This document shows positions 32,999-43,146 of a stretch of DNA of 64,000 nucleotides, piece after piece. Position numbers and translations under genes: made by a program. The stretch is from Sinorhizobium fredii USDA 257 (GTDB lineage Bacteria > Pseudomonadota > Alphaproteobacteria > Rhizobiales > Rhizobiaceae), in NCBI RefSeq assembly GCF_000265205.3, contig NC_018000.1:806001-870000 (forward strand), given 5' to 3'. A model generated the notes under the pieces. That model ran no database searches, was not told the origin of the DNA, and saw only the letters and a list, made by a program, of their open reading frames with translations. Each line of letters begins with the position of its first letter. The stretch's first letter is position 1.

Positions 32999-35224
32999 AT
33001 GATGCGCCAATACGAGCTCGTTGAGCGCGTGCAGAAATACAAGCCCGACGTGAACGAGGCCTTGCTCAACAAGGCCTATGTCTATGCCATGCAGAAGCAC
33101 GGTCAGCAGAAGCGGGCAAGCGGCGATCCGTACATTTCCCATCCGCTGGAAGTGGCGGCGATCCTCACGGAAATGCACCTCGACGAATCGACGATCGCCG
33201 TAGCGCTGCTGCATGACACGATCGAGGACACGACGGCGACGCGGCAGGAGATCGACGAACTCTTCGGCGAGGATATCGGGGCGCTGGTCGAAGGCCTGAC
33301 GAAGATCAAGAAGCTCGACCTCGTCACCAAGAAGGCCAAGCAGGCTGAAAATCTGCGCAAGCTGCTCTTGGCGATTTCGGATGACGTTCGCGTGCTGCTG
33401 GTGAAGCTCGCGGACCGGCTGCACAACATGCGCACCCTCGACCATATGTCGGCGGAAAAACGCGCGCGCATCTCCGAGGAGACGATGGACATCTATGCGC
33501 CGCTCGCCGGGCGCATGGGCATGCAGGATATGCGCGAGGAACTCGAGAACCTCGCTTTCCGCCACATCAATCCTGAGGCCTACGAAACCGTCACCAGGAG
33601 GCTCGAAGAGCTGTCCCAGCGCAACGAGGGCTTGATTAAGAAGATCGAGGAGGAATTGAGCGAGCTGCTGCAGGCCGAAGGTTTGAGGAATGCGCAGGTA
33701 AAGGGGCGTCAGAAGAGGCCCTATTCCGTCTTCCGCAAGATGCAGTCCAAATCGCTGTCCTTCGAGCAACTGTCGGACGTCTGGGGCTTCCGCATCATCG
33801 TCGACGACATTTCCTCGTGCTACCGGGCGCTCGGCATCGTGCACACCCGCTGGCGCGTCGTTCCGGGCCGCTTCAAGGACTATGTTTCGACGCCGAAGCA
33901 GAACGACTATCAGTCGATCCACACGACGATCATCGGTCCGTCGCGCCAGCGCATCGAACTGCAGATCCGCACCAGGCGCATGCATGAGATCGCCGAATAC
34001 GGCATCGCGGCTCATGCGCTCTACAAGGATCGGGATGCCGTTACGGGCGACCTGACACGGTCTCCGACGTCGAACGCCTACGCCTGGCTGCGGCGTACCA
34101 TCGAATCGCTTGCCGAAGGCGACAATCCCGAGGAATTCCTGGAACACACCAAGCTCGAGCTCTTTCAGGACCAGGTCTTCTGCTTCACGCCCAAAGGCCA
34201 ATTGATCGCGCTGCCGCGAGGCGCCACGCCGATCGATTTCGCGTATGCGGTGCACACCAATATCGGCGACACATGCGTGGGCGCCAAGATCAACGGCCGC
34301 ATCATGCCGCTGGTCACCCGCCTCAACAATGGCGACGAGGTCGAGATCATCCGCTCGGGCATCCAGGTGCCGCCACCCGCCTGGGAGGAGATCGTCGTCA
34401 CCGGCAAGGCGCGCGCGGCAATCCGCCGCGCCACCCGCGCCGCCATCCGCAAGCAATATGCGGGTCTTGGCTACCGCATCCTGGAGCGCACCTTCGAACG
34501 GGCCGGCAAGACCTTCTCGCGCGAGGGGCTGAAGCCGGTGCTGCACCGGCTCGGCCAGAAGGAGGTCGAGGATGCTATCGCTGCCGTCGGCCGCGGCGAG
34601 CTCTCCTCGCTCGACGTGCTGCGTGCCGTCTTCCCCGATCACCAGGACGAACGCGTGACCGTCAAGCCGAGCGCCGACGATGGCTGGTTCAATATGCGCA
34701 GCGCCGCCGGCATGATCTTCAAGCTGCCGGGGCGTTCGAAGGAGACAGCCGCGGCTGGGCAGGTCGAGGGACCCGAAGCGCTGCCGATCCGCGGCCTTTC
34801 CGGCAATGCCGAGGTGCATTTCAGCCCGGCCGGGGCCGTTCCCGGCGACCGCATCGTCGGCATCATGGATCGGGACAAGGGCATCACCATCTATCCCATC
34901 CAGTCGCCGATCCTGCAGAAATTCGACGAGGAGCCGGAGCGCTGGATCGACGTTCGTTGGGACCTCGACGAGGCCAACAACAACCGCTTCATGGCGCGAA
35001 TCGCCGTGAGTGCGCTGAATGAGCCGGGCACGCTGGCCGAGATCTCTCAGGCGATCGCCACGAGCGACGTCAATATCCGCTCGCTTTCCATGGGGCGGGT
35101 CGCCGCCGATTTCAGCGAGTTGCAGTTCGACCTGGAGGTTTGGGACCTGCGGCAGCTCAACCACCTGATGACCCAGCTCAAGGAATTGCCGAGCATTTCG
35201 CTGGTCAAGCGGCTCTTCGAATAG
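32999..35224 (+). CDS. rel: Bifunctional (p)ppGpp synthetase/hydrolase
   Basis: RelA/SpoT homologue of 741 residues that makes and degrades (p)ppGpp. The HD hydrolase domain has HPLEVAAIL, LLHDTIEDT and LADRLHNMRT intact. The synthetase domain has GRQKRPYSVFRKMQSK, DVWGFRIIV and YVSTPKQNDYQSIHTT. TGS follows with VFCFTPKGQLIALPRGATPI, and an ACT domain ends the protein (AEISQAIATSDVNI). All motifs needed for both activities are present. Two adjacent ATGs (32999, 33002) can serve as start. It lies behind rpoZ and its terminator. Confidence 0.97.
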   Translation: MMRQYELVERVQKYKPDVNEALLNKAYVYAMQKHGQQKRASGDPYISHPLEVAAILTEMHLDESTIAVALLHDTIEDTTATRQEIDELFGEDIGALVEGLTKIKKLDLVTKKAKQAENLRKLLLAISDDVRVLLVKLADRLHNMRTLDHMSAEKRARISEETMDIYAPLAGRMGMQDMREELENLAFRHINPEAYETVTRRLEELSQRNEGLIKKIEEELSELLQAEGLRNAQVKGRQKRPYSVFRKMQSKSLSFEQLSDVWGFRIIVDDISSCYRALGIVHTRWRVVPGRFKDYVSTPKQNDYQSIHTTIIGPSRQRIELQIRTRRMHEIAEYGIAAHALYKDRDAVTGDLTRSPTSNAYAWLRRTIESLAEGDNPEEFLEHTKLELFQDQVFCFTPKGQLIALPRGATPIDFAYAVHTNIGDTCVGAKINGRIMPLVTRLNNGDEVEIIRSGIQVPPPAWEEIVVTGKARAAIRRATRAAIRKQYAGLGYRILERTFERAGKTFSREGLKPVLHRLGQKEVEDAIAAVGRGELSSLDVLRAVFPDHQDERVTVKPSADDGWFNMRSAAGMIFKLPGRSKETAAAGQVEGPEALPIRGLSGNAEVHFSPAGAVPGDRIVGIMDRDKGITIYPIQSPILQKFDEEPERWIDVRWDLDEANNNRFMARIAVSALNEPGTLAEISQAIATSDVNIRSLSMGRVAADFSELQFDLEVWDLRQLNHLMTQLKELPSISLVKRLFE

Positions 35225-35382
35225 CCTCTCGCAGAGGTGAGGCCTGCTCGCCATGCCTCTTTCTTGGGCAGCGGGATTGGCACGCATGCGCGAAACGCAT
35301 GGCTGCCGGTTGATCATGACGCTGGTAGAACACCGATCGCTAAACTACTCTTCGGATCGGGAGGTAAACGAAGAGGTTTGCC

Positions 35383-35535
35383 ATGTTCAAGCAGTTGAAG
35401 AAAATCACCCGTGCCCTGCACGGCCCCACCACCGAAGAGCGCGAGACCGCCTATCTGAACGGCTCGGTCGACCGCATCGACCTCGAGTACCGCCAGCGTC
35501 AGATCGACCGCGGCCTGTTCCGCAAGAACTTTTGA
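35383..35535 (+). CDS. Small DUF3563-like protein (50 aa)
   Basis: Reads MFKQLKKITRALHGPTTEER, then a segment with VDRIDLEYRQRQIDRGLF. The pattern of a short basic helix followed by EEREXAYL and an arginine-rich acidic helix matches the small DUF3563 proteins of proteobacteria. AGAGG lies 7 bases before the ATG. Function unknown. Confidence 0.65.
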   Translation: MFKQLKKITRALHGPTTEERETAYLNGSVDRIDLEYRQRQIDRGLFRKNF

Positions 35536-35760
35536 TCCTCAGGTCCGCGCCCGGTAGCGGTTTTTGGATCGCGGGAACCTGGGTTCCGGAGCGGACGATG
35601 CAAGAAGGCTGTCTCGAGCTGTGCGTTTGATGAATGGCTCGGATGCTTGTCCCGCCCGTTTGCGGCTCAACCTTGCGCCTGGCGGGTCTGGCGCCTATCT
35701 TGCGCCCATCAGAAGGCGGGCGGGCTGTCTTGCGCGGTTTCAAGGTGCGACGACGACAGA

Positions 35761-36315
35761 ATGTTATTTAGGCGCAGAGAACCGGTCACGATCTCCGAAA
35801 GGCTTCGCGTGTTCTTCTGGCCGCGCAAGGGCTTCTCGCGCGGTCCGCGCTACATCGCCCTGCGCATTCTTCGCCTGAATTCCTCGCCGCATTCGATCGC
35901 CGTCGGTGTGGCAGCGGGCGCGGCTGCTGCCTGCACGCCGCTCTTCGGCTTGCACATCGTCCTTGCGGTCATTCTCGCGTGGCTCTTCTCCGGGAATCTG
36001 GTGGCCGCAGTCATTACCACTGCGCTCGCCAATCCGATCACCATTCCCGTGATCCTGACGGCATCCTACGAGATCGGCATCGCTCTCATCGGGCCGCAGT
36101 CCGGTCCGAGCGTCGGCTCGGCGGAGATCGGCCAATTGATCGAGCATATGCAGCTTGCCGAGCTTTGGGGGCCCGTCGTCAAGCCGACGCTCGTTGGTTC
36201 GTTGGCCCTTGCTCTTGTCGGCGCTTCGATCTTCTACCCGCTCGCCTTCCAGACCGCCCGGATTTTCCAGGTGCGGCGGCGGGAGCGCCTGCAGAAAGCC
36301 GGATACCCATCATGA
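35761..36315 (+). CDS. DUF2062 membrane protein
   Basis: Inner-membrane protein of 184 residues: basic N-terminus ([20 protein letters not shown]), then the DUF2062 core [20 protein letters not shown] with [14 protein letters not shown] and a second pair of helices. Function unknown. ATG 35761 starts the conserved region; an upstream in-frame start at 35647 is out of register with any ribosome site. It overlaps acpS (ATGA) and is probably the first gene of the acpS-lepB-rnc-era run. Confidence 0.85.
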   Translation: MLFRRREPVTISERLRVFFWPRKGFSRGPRYIALRILRLNSSPHSIAVGVAAGAAAACTPLFGLHIVLAVILAWLFSGNLVAAVITTALANPITIPVILTASYEIGIALIGPQSGPSVGSAEIGQLIEHMQLAELWGPVVKPTLVGSLALALVGASIFYPLAFQTARIFQVRRRERLQKAGYPS

Positions 36316-36731
36316 TCATCGGTATCGGAAGCGATCTCATCGATATCCGCCGCGTCGAAAACTCGCTCGAACGTTTCGGCGAGCGCTTCGTCAATCGTTG
36401 TTTCACCGACATCGAGATCGCCAAATCGGATGCGCGCAAGAACCGCGCGGCTTCCTATGCCAAGCGCTTCGCCGCCAAGGAGGCCTGTTCGAAGGCGCTG
36501 GGTACGGGGCTGGCCCAGGGCGTCTTCTGGAAGGACATGGGCGTCGTCAACATGCCGGGCGGAAAGCCGACGATGCAACTGACCGGCGGTGCGGCGGCCC
36601 GGCTCCAGGAGATGCTGCCTGTCGGACATCGCGCCGCCATTCATCTGACGATCACCGACGACTTCCCGCTCGCACAAGCTTTCGTGATTATCGAGGCGCT
36701 GCCGGTTGCCCCCGCCGAGGGAACGGTTTAG
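36312..36731 (+). CDS. acpS: Holo-[acyl-carrier-protein] synthase
   Basis: Transfers 4'-phosphopantetheine from CoA to apo-ACP. The 139-residue protein has [15 protein letters not shown] with the metal-binding aspartate and [19 protein letters not shown] with the catalytic KEA motif. It overlaps the DUF2062 stop by four bases and precedes lepB. Confidence 0.97.
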   Translation: MIIGIGSDLIDIRRVENSLERFGERFVNRCFTDIEIAKSDARKNRAASYAKRFAAKEACSKALGTGLAQGVFWKDMGVVNMPGGKPTMQLTGGAAARLQEMLPVGHRAAIHLTITDDFPLAQAFVIIEALPVAPAEGTV

Positions 36732-36835
36732 AGCACTGCCGGGACAGTGCCGGCTCCGACGGTCGCTTGAAGCGAACTCATCCGGTGAACATATAGATGC
36801 GGTTGCGCGGGCAGGATGACAAGGAAGAACTGAGC

Positions 36836-37579
36836 GTGGAAGAAAAGACAGAAACGCACCAGAGCGCCCTCTGGGAAAATGTAAAGGTCATTATTCAGGC
36901 ACTGCTCTTGGCTTTGGTCATCCGCACCGTTTTCTTCCAGCCCTTCACGATTCCATCCGGCTCGATGATGCCGACGCTCCTCGTCGGCGACTATATCTTC
37001 GTCAACAAGTTCGCCTACGGCTATTCGAAATACTCGCTGCCCTTCTCGCCGGACCTTTTCAGCGGACGGATCTTCTCGAGCGAGCCGAAGCGCGGCGATA
37101 TCGTCGTCTTCCGCTTTCCGCCCAATCCGGACATCGACTATATCAAGCGCGTCGTTGGCCTGCCAGGCGATCGCATTCAGGTCAGAAACGGCGTCCTCCA
37201 CGTCAACGACAAGCCGGTCGATCGGGTCCCTGACGGGACTTTCCGTGCCGATGACAAATATGACACCGGCGGCGACGTACCGGTCTATCGCGAGACGATG
37301 GACACGGGGGTCGCCTACGACACCCTCGACCAGTTCGCCGACTCGAGCGGTGACAACACGCGCGAATTCCTGGTGCCGGAAGGCCATTATTTCATGATGG
37401 GCGACAACAGGGACAATTCCTCGGACAGCCGCTTTGACGTCGGCTTTGTACCGGCGGAAAACCTGGTCGGTCGCGCCAGCATGATCTTCTTCTCGCTCGG
37501 CAACGGCACATCCTTCCTGAAGATCTGGGAGTGGCCGGCGAATCTGCGTTACGACCGGCTGTTCAAGGTCGTCGAATGA
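36836..37579 (+). CDS. lepB: Signal peptidase I
   Basis: Membrane serine protease that removes signal peptides; 247 residues. The anchor helix VKVIIQALLLALVIRTVFF is followed by the catalytic serine in IPSGSMMPTL, the lysine box DIDYIKRVVGLPGDRIQVRN and the GDNRDNSSDSR box. The GTG start at 36836 is preferred because AAGGAAGAA lies just upstream; the ATG at 36797 has no such site and would add 13 residues. The stop overlaps the rnc start. Known as sipS in Sinorhizobium. Confidence 0.95.
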   Translation: MEEKTETHQSALWENVKVIIQALLLALVIRTVFFQPFTIPSGSMMPTLLVGDYIFVNKFAYGYSKYSLPFSPDLFSGRIFSSEPKRGDIVVFRFPPNPDIDYIKRVVGLPGDRIQVRNGVLHVNDKPVDRVPDGTFRADDKYDTGGDVPVYRETMDTGVAYDTLDQFADSSGDNTREFLVPEGHYFMMGDNRDNSSDSRFDVGFVPAENLVGRASMIFFSLGNGTSFLKIWEWPANLRYDRLFKVVE

Positions 37580-38295
37580 TGAAGGGGCGGTCGCTGAACG
37601 CGGAGGATCGGGCCAGGCTCGAGACCGCGATCGGTTATCAGTTCGTAGAGAAGGAGCGCCTCGACCGGGCGCTGACGCATTCCAGCGCCCGCAATGCCAG
37701 AGCGAGCAACTATCAGCGTCTTGAGTTCCTCGGCGACCGCGTGCTCGGCCTTTGCGTCGCCGAACTTCTGTTCCAGACCTTTCTCGACGCCAATGAGGGA
37801 GAGCTGTCGGTTCGCTTGAACCAACTTGTCAGCGCCGAGAGCTGTGCCAATGTTGCCGATGAGCTGTCGCTACACGAATTCATTCGCACCGGCTCGGACG
37901 TGAAGAAGATCACCGGCAAGCACATGATGAATGTGCGTGCCGATGTGGTAGAGTCGCTGATCGCCGCGATCTATCTCGATGGTGGACTGGAGGCGGCACG
38001 TCGCTTCGTGCTGCGGCACTGGACCGATCGCGCCGCGAGCGCCGACGGTGCCCGCCGTGACGCCAAGACGGAATTGCAGGAATGGGCGCACGCCAAGTTC
38101 GGCGTCGCGCCCCGATACAGGACGGACGATCGCTCCGGTCCCGACCATGATCCGCGCTTCACGGTGACCGTAGAGGTCGACGGGATCACGTCGGAATCCG
38201 GGACCGATCGATCGAAGCGCGGAGCCGAGCAGATCGCCGCCATGCGATTGCTGGAACGCGAAGGTGTTTGGCAGAAACGGTCTGCCGGAAATTGA
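37576..38295 (+). CDS. rnc: Ribonuclease III
   Basis: Double-strand-specific RNase for rRNA and mRNA processing; 239 residues. The signature YQRLEFLGDRVLGLCVAELL and the metal residues in NVRADVVESLIAAIYLDGG are present; a dsRNA-binding domain occupies roughly 165-235. Start ATGATG overlaps the lepB stop; the longer open frame from 37531 lies inside lepB. Its stop is 8 bases before era. Confidence 0.97.
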   Translation: MMKGRSLNAEDRARLETAIGYQFVEKERLDRALTHSSARNARASNYQRLEFLGDRVLGLCVAELLFQTFLDANEGELSVRLNQLVSAESCANVADELSLHEFIRTGSDVKKITGKHMMNVRADVVESLIAAIYLDGGLEAARRFVLRHWTDRAASADGARRDAKTELQEWAHAKFGVAPRYRTDDRSGPDHDPRFTVTVEVDGITSESGTDRSKRGAEQIAAMRLLEREGVWQKRSAGN

Positions 38296-38303
38296 CGGAA
38301 GCC

Positions 38304-39233
38304 ATGACGGACAAACAACAGAACACGGGCGCCGACACCACGGCGACCCGCTCGGGCTTCGTGGCGCTGATCGGCGCGACGAATGCAGGCAAATCGACTT
38401 TGGTGAACCACCTGGTCGGCGCCAAAGTATCGATCGTCAGCCACAAGGTGCAGACGACGCGGGCGATCGTCCGCGGCATCGCCATCCATGATAAAACCCA
38501 GATCGTGTTCATGGACACGCCCGGTATCTTCAAGCCGCGCCGCCGGCTGGATCGGGCCATGGTGACGACGGCCTGGGGTGGTGCAAAGGACGCCGACCTG
38601 ATCATGCTGCTGATCGACAGCGAGCGGGGATTGAAAGGGGATGCCGAAAAGATCCTCGAGGGCCTGAAGGACGTTCACCAACCGAAGATCCTGGTGCTCA
38701 ACAAGATCGATCGGGTTCGCCCGGAGGACCTGCTGAAGCTCGCGGCCGTCGCCAACGAAGCCGTTCCGTTCGAGCGCACCTTCATGATTTCGGCGCTCAC
38801 CGGCTCCGGCTGCGGCGATCTCATGGACTATCTTGCCGCGGCACTGCCGGACGGGCCGTGGTACTATCCGGAGGACCAGATCTCCGATCTGCCGATGCGC
38901 CAGCTCGCAGCCGAGATCACCCGCGAGAAGCTGTTCCTGCGCCTGCATCAGGAGCTTCCCTATGCCTCGCACGTCGAGACGGAGAAATGGGAAGAGCGCA
39001 AGGACGGTTCCGTTCGCATCGAGCAGGTGATCTATGTCGAGCGCGACAGCCAGAAGAAGATTGCGCTCGGCAAGGGAGGGGAGGCGATCAAGGCGATATC
39101 GACCGCAGCCCGGAAGGAGATCTCCGAGATTCTGGAGCAGCCCGTGCACCTCTTCCTGTTCGTCAAGGTGCGCGAGAACTGGGGCGACGATCCGGAGCGC
39201 TTCCGCGAGATGGGACTCGATTTTCCAAAATAA
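38304..39233 (+). CDS. era: GTPase Era
   Basis: Ribosome 30S assembly GTPase of 309 residues. G1 GATNAGKSTLVN, G3 MDTPGIF and G4 LVLNKIDRV are intact; the KH domain lies in the C-terminal third, with VERDSQKKIALGKGGEAIKA forming its GxxG loop. ATG 38304 (MTDKQQ) was chosen; an earlier in-frame ATG lies within rnc. It converges on the glycerophosphodiesterase gene with a 3-base gap. recO, often next in rhizobia, is about 12 kb away here. Confidence 0.97.
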   Translation: MTDKQQNTGADTTATRSGFVALIGATNAGKSTLVNHLVGAKVSIVSHKVQTTRAIVRGIAIHDKTQIVFMDTPGIFKPRRRLDRAMVTTAWGGAKDADLIMLLIDSERGLKGDAEKILEGLKDVHQPKILVLNKIDRVRPEDLLKLAAVANEAVPFERTFMISALTGSGCGDLMDYLAAALPDGPWYYPEDQISDLPMRQLAAEITREKLFLRLHQELPYASHVETEKWEERKDGSVRIEQVIYVERDSQKKIALGKGGEAIKAISTAARKEISEILEQPVHLFLFVKVRENWGDDPERFREMGLDFPK

Positions 39234-39236
39234 CCG

Positions 39237-40235
39237 CTATTCTTGGTCGTTTGAGGCGGCGAGCCTCCTGTTCAGGAGCGGTCCGATCGTCTCGGCCCGA
39301 TTGGTCCAGACGTAGCCGGGAAAATTCTCCGGAACGAGTGCGAGCTCATCGGCGCTGTCGATGCCGGAGGTGAAGTCGCCGCCGCGATGGGGACCGAGCA
39401 GGATGATCTCGCTTCCGGCGGCCTGCATCCGGGCGGCAAATCTATTCGGCCACCCCCATAGAAAAGGCGCGTAGTTGGCGGGCACGACGATCAGCGTATC
39501 GCGGCAGGCATCCGGCACGATTCCGGTCCAGCCATAAGCGGCATAGCGGCCAAGGCAGGCCATGGTGGATTGCCGGTCGTAGCCCCTCAGCCCGCCGACA
39601 AGCCGCAGGGCCTCCTGCGTCGGCGTTCTGCCTCCATAAACCCCGAAGACCAATTTGCGCCACTCCGGGTGAATGCGCAGCATGACGGCGAGTGTCGCAC
39701 CTTCCTCCCGCCGCTCACTTTTGAAGTTGATCAGGAAGCGACCGTGCGGCAGGGCCGTGAAGACCTCCCTGAGTGTCGGCATCTGGCCTTCCCCAAGGCC
39801 GCGGAAGGGAAAAGTCTTGCCGCCATCGGCCGTGTACCCGTAGCCGATGTCGAGCGTCTTCAGCTTCGACATTGGCGTCGCCTCCGTGACACCCGCTCCA
39901 TTGGTGCGGCAGTCGAGCGTCCAATCGTGGAAAACGGCGAACTGGCGATCCGGAGTCAGGTGGATATCCAGTTCGATCACCTCGGCGCCGCTGTCGAGGG
40001 CAGCGCGCATCGACGCGATCGTGTTCTCGAGATAGGCATGCCGCGGCGGTTCGATGCGCTGCGCAGTGCAGGTATCATTGCCAAGCCCGTCCAGGCTGTA
40101 GACCTGATGGATGCCGCGATGGGCGAGGACCTTCGCCGCGCCGGCGGGCGGGGTCACCAGGTAGGACGTGTTGAGGAGCCAGACGATGGCGACGATGATG
40201 ACCGCGACGATGGCTATGACGGCGACTTTCCTCAT
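39237..40235 (-). CDS. Glycerophosphodiester phosphodiesterase family protein
   Basis: Membrane-anchored GDPD-fold enzyme of 332 residues. The N-terminal helix VAVIAIVAVIIVAIVWLLNT anchors it, probably facing the periplasm. Catalytic histidines are in VLAHRGIHQ and FAVFHDWTLDC, and metal ligands in LENT and VIELDIHLT. An insertion with two cysteines (NDTCTAQRIEPP) sits between the first motif and LENT. Expected to hydrolyse glycerophosphodiesters from phospholipid turnover. Confidence 0.85.
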   Translation of the reverse strand: MRKVAVIAIVAVIIVAIVWLLNTSYLVTPPAGAAKVLAHRGIHQVYSLDGLGNDTCTAQRIEPPRHAYLENTIASMRAALDSGAEVIELDIHLTPDRQFAVFHDWTLDCRTNGAGVTEATPMSKLKTLDIGYGYTADGGKTFPFRGLGEGQMPTLREVFTALPHGRFLINFKSERREEGATLAVMLRIHPEWRKLVFGVYGGRTPTQEALRLVGGLRGYDRQSTMACLGRYAAYGWTGIVPDACRDTLIVVPANYAPFLWGWPNRFAARMQAAGSEIILLGPHRGGDFTSGIDSADELALVPENFPGYVWTNRAETIGPLLNRRLAASNDQE

Positions 40236-40417
40236 CGTAAGTCCTCCTCTCGCACCACGCTTTGCTCGGCATCGCGGCGATCCCGGACGTTTGCTGCCAC
40301 GCTCCCTGTTATGCGGATTGCGAACAAACTGTCACCTCCGCGCGCGATTGACCGGTAGCAGGCCCTATGGGAGGTAGGCGACCGTGCCGTCCAATGCAAT
40401 GCCGCAGGAGAACTTAG

Positions 40418-41416
40418 GTGCCGCAACTCGTCCAGGGAAAATGGGTCAAGGATGATGTCGCCGCAAGCGAAATGAAGGACGGTGCGTTCCATCGCGAGCC
40501 GACCCGCTTCCGTGATTGGATCACCGTCGACGGACGACCCGGGCCGGACGGACAGCCGGCGGTCGCGGCGGAAGCGGGACGTTACCGCTTGTTCGTCTCC
40601 TATCTCTGCCCCTGGGCTTCTCGGACGATCGCAATGCGCAACCTCAAGGGACTCGGAGGTATCATCGGGCTCACGGTGGCAAATCCCGTGCTCGGAGAGG
40701 ATGGATGGACCTACGACACGTCTGCGGACGCAGGCACCCGCGTCGGCCGTATCCGCTACCATCACGAGCTCTACACGGCGAGCGATCCGACCTATAACGG
40801 CAAGGTCTCCGTGCCGGTGCTCTGGGATATGAAGGAGGGGCGCATCGTCAACAACGAGTCGGCCGATATCCTTCGCATCCTCAACACGGCCTTCGACCAT
40901 TTGTCCGGCAACCGCCTCGATTTCTACCCGGCGACCCTCCGGGCCGCCATCGATCGCTGGAACGAGCCGGTCTACGCGCGAGTGAACAATGGCGTCTACC
41001 GAGCCGGATTTGCAAAGACCCAGGCCGCCTATGACGAGGCTGTCGCGGCCCTTTTCGGTATGCTTGACGAACTCGAGCGGCATCTCGATGTGAACCGATA
41101 TCTCGCCGGGGAATATCTGAGCGAGGCGGACATCCGCCTGTTCGTAACCCTGGTCCGTTTCGATGTCGCCTATCATGGCGTCTTCAAATGCAATATTCGC
41201 CGGATCGAGGATTATCCCAGCCTCTCCAACTATCTGCGCGAGCTCTACCAATGGCGGGGCATACGTGAGACTGTCCGGATCGACGATATCAAGCTTGGAT
41301 ATTACGGGATTCGGCACGTCAATCCCACTGGCATCGTGCCGGCGGGCCCCCGGATCGATTTCGATCGCCCGCATGATCGCTCGCGCCTTGCTGGTCTCGG
41401 CATAGTTGGCGCCTAG
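40418..41416 (+). CDS. Glutathionyl-hydroquinone reductase
   Basis: Xi-class glutathione transferase of 332 residues (YqjG/ECM4 family) that reduces glutathionyl-hydroquinones. The catalytic motif SYLCPWASRT places the nucleophilic C64; family hallmarks WTYDTSADAGTR, VSVPVLWDMKEGRIVNNESA and the C-terminal IRHVNPTGIVPAGP are present. The start codon is GTG or ATG-equivalent at 40418 with AGGAGAA upstream. Followed at once by a 14-bp palindrome. Confidence 0.92.
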   Translation: MPQLVQGKWVKDDVAASEMKDGAFHREPTRFRDWITVDGRPGPDGQPAVAAEAGRYRLFVSYLCPWASRTIAMRNLKGLGGIIGLTVANPVLGEDGWTYDTSADAGTRVGRIRYHHELYTASDPTYNGKVSVPVLWDMKEGRIVNNESADILRILNTAFDHLSGNRLDFYPATLRAAIDRWNEPVYARVNNGVYRAGFAKTQAAYDEAVAALFGMLDELERHLDVNRYLAGEYLSEADIRLFVTLVRFDVAYHGVFKCNIRRIEDYPSLSNYLRELYQWRGIRETVRIDDIKLGYYGIRHVNPTGIVPAGPRIDFDRPHDRSRLAGLGIVGA

Positions 41417-41776
41417 AGCGCGGCCGCGCTGCCGACCGGAGGCCGCACGTCTTCCCCATGTACTAAGGAAACAAATCCTTGAGGGGCCACAAAGCAGCCC
41501 ATTGAATAACCGCCGAACGCCGCTAAGTTAATGGAAGTTCTGATGGATAGGAGCCTGAAGAGGCTGGCCTGACGACATCCCGGTTGAGCCCCGCGCCTCG
41601 TGCACGGCGCCGGCCCGCCGGAGGCCGTGAGGGCTTGCCCGAACCGGTTTCTCGCTACTTCTGGACACACCGGCGCTGTTTCCAAGGCGCGCGTCTTTCC
41701 AGAAGCCGACCAAACCGCCCGCGCTTCATACTGAAGAACCAATATGGTCCGTGTAGGTCTGGCGCTGAGGTTGGAA
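41417..41776. other. Intergenic region with a 14-bp palindrome
   Basis: The perfect palindrome AGCGCGGCCGCGCT (41417-41430) directly follows the reductase stop codon. The remaining 345 bases hold no credible gene; an AT-richer patch near 41460-41550 is the likely cfa promoter. No T-tract follows the palindrome, so a terminator role is doubtful. Confidence 0.5.
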
Positions 41777-43033
41777 ATGAATGCAGCATTGTTGAAGTTG
41801 CTTCGCCGTCTTGTCCAGAAGGGAACTCTGACGGTCGTTTTTTCATCGGGAGAAAAAGTTGTTCTGGGTGATGGAACGGGAAAGCCCGCCGCCATCCGCA
41901 TAACGGACGCCGAGGCGGAAAGGGCGATACTATACGATCCCGGCCTGAAATTCGGCGAAATGTACATGGATGGCCGCGTCTTGGTTGAAGAGGGGGATAT
42001 CTTCGACGTCCTGGCCATCATCAAGAGCAACGGTGTGGAAAACGCGGCGACCTTCGCCAATTCCTTCGTTGCTTTTTGGCATGTGCTGCGCCAGCAGCTG
42101 AAAAGTCGGCTGCCGGTCAACCGCAACCGCTACAATGTCGCGCATCATTACGATCTCGACGGCAAGCTCTTCAATCTCTTCCTCGACGAGGACTGGCAAT
42201 ATTCCTGCGCCTATTTCCATCCGCCGGGCATCTCTCTGGACGAGGCGCAGCGCGCCAAGAAGCGCCATATAGCGGCGAAGCTGCTGCTCGAGCCCGGTCA
42301 GCAGGTTCTGGAAGTCGGTTCCGGCTGGGGCGGCATGGCGATGTACCTTGCCGAAGCGACCGGAGTTGAAGTCACCGGCATCACATTGAGCGAGGAGCAA
42401 CTGAAGGTTTCGCGCGAACGCGCCGCCAGGCGCGGGCTTTCCGATCGCGTGCGGTTCGAATTGCAGGATTACCGCACCATGGAGGGACAGCAGTTCGACC
42501 GGATCGTCTCCGTCGGCATGTTCGAGCATGTGGGCATCGGCAATTACGGCAATTTCTTCCGCAAGATCAAGGAATTGCTGAGACCCGACGGCGTCATGCT
42601 GCTTCATTCGATCGGTCAGGTCTACAAACCCTGGGCGACCAATCCATGGATCGAGAAATACATCTTCCCGGGGGGCTACATCCCGGCACTTTCCGAGGTC
42701 TTGCCGCCGGCCGAGAGCACGCGCCTGCTCGTCAAGGACATCGAGATTTTGCCGATGCATTATGCCTGGACGCTCCGGGCCTGGCGCGAGCGTTTCGTGG
42801 CCCGGCGCGAGGAAGCGGTCAAACTCTATGACGAGCGCTTCTTCCGGATGTGGGAGTTCTATCTCGCCGCTTCCGAGACCGCCTTCCTCTATGACAAGCA
42901 CTTCATCTTTCAGTTGCAGCTCTCGCCATCGCTGGAGACGGTCCCGGTTTCGCGCGATTACATCGAAGCGAAGGAGCGCGAATTGCTGGAATTCGAGAAG
43001 ACCCGGTCGCGCCTGGAACTCGTCGCGGTGTAG
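41777..43033 (+). CDS. cfa: Cyclopropane-fatty-acyl-phospholipid synthase
   Basis: Methylates cis double bonds of membrane phospholipid acyl chains using SAM; 418 residues. The N-terminal lipid-binding domain is followed by the SAM fold with QVLEVGSGWGGMAMYLAE, the active-site region SVGMFEHVGIGNYGNFF and the family box YIFPGGYIPALSEV. ATG 41777 (MNAALLKLL) was preferred over 41744 because a GAGG-like site precedes it. The C-terminal helical tail is complete. Confidence 0.93.
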   Translation: MNAALLKLLRRLVQKGTLTVVFSSGEKVVLGDGTGKPAAIRITDAEAERAILYDPGLKFGEMYMDGRVLVEEGDIFDVLAIIKSNGVENAATFANSFVAFWHVLRQQLKSRLPVNRNRYNVAHHYDLDGKLFNLFLDEDWQYSCAYFHPPGISLDEAQRAKKRHIAAKLLLEPGQQVLEVGSGWGGMAMYLAEATGVEVTGITLSEEQLKVSRERAARRGLSDRVRFELQDYRTMEGQQFDRIVSVGMFEHVGIGNYGNFFRKIKELLRPDGVMLLHSIGQVYKPWATNPWIEKYIFPGGYIPALSEVLPPAESTRLLVKDIEILPMHYAWTLRAWRERFVARREEAVKLYDERFFRMWEFYLAASETAFLYDKHFIFQLQLSPSLETVPVSRDYIEAKERELLEFEKTRSRLELVAV

Positions 43034-43146
43034 TGGCGTCAAGACCTGCGTTTCTGTGGAGTGCGGGCGACTGATTGGCCGCCTTCACTTGGCCTCGTTC
43101 GCCCGGACCATTATGGTCCGGCTGGAAACAACGGACGGAACGCAGA

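Noticed and set aside
32981..35317. 778-aa minus-strand open frame
   Set aside because: Antisense to rel, which has all catalytic motifs; the frame is a GC-skew shadow.
43101..43121. CCGGACCA...TGGTCCGG hairpin as a cfa terminator
   Set aside because: No T-tract follows and it lies close to the tex ribosome site; at most a leader structure.
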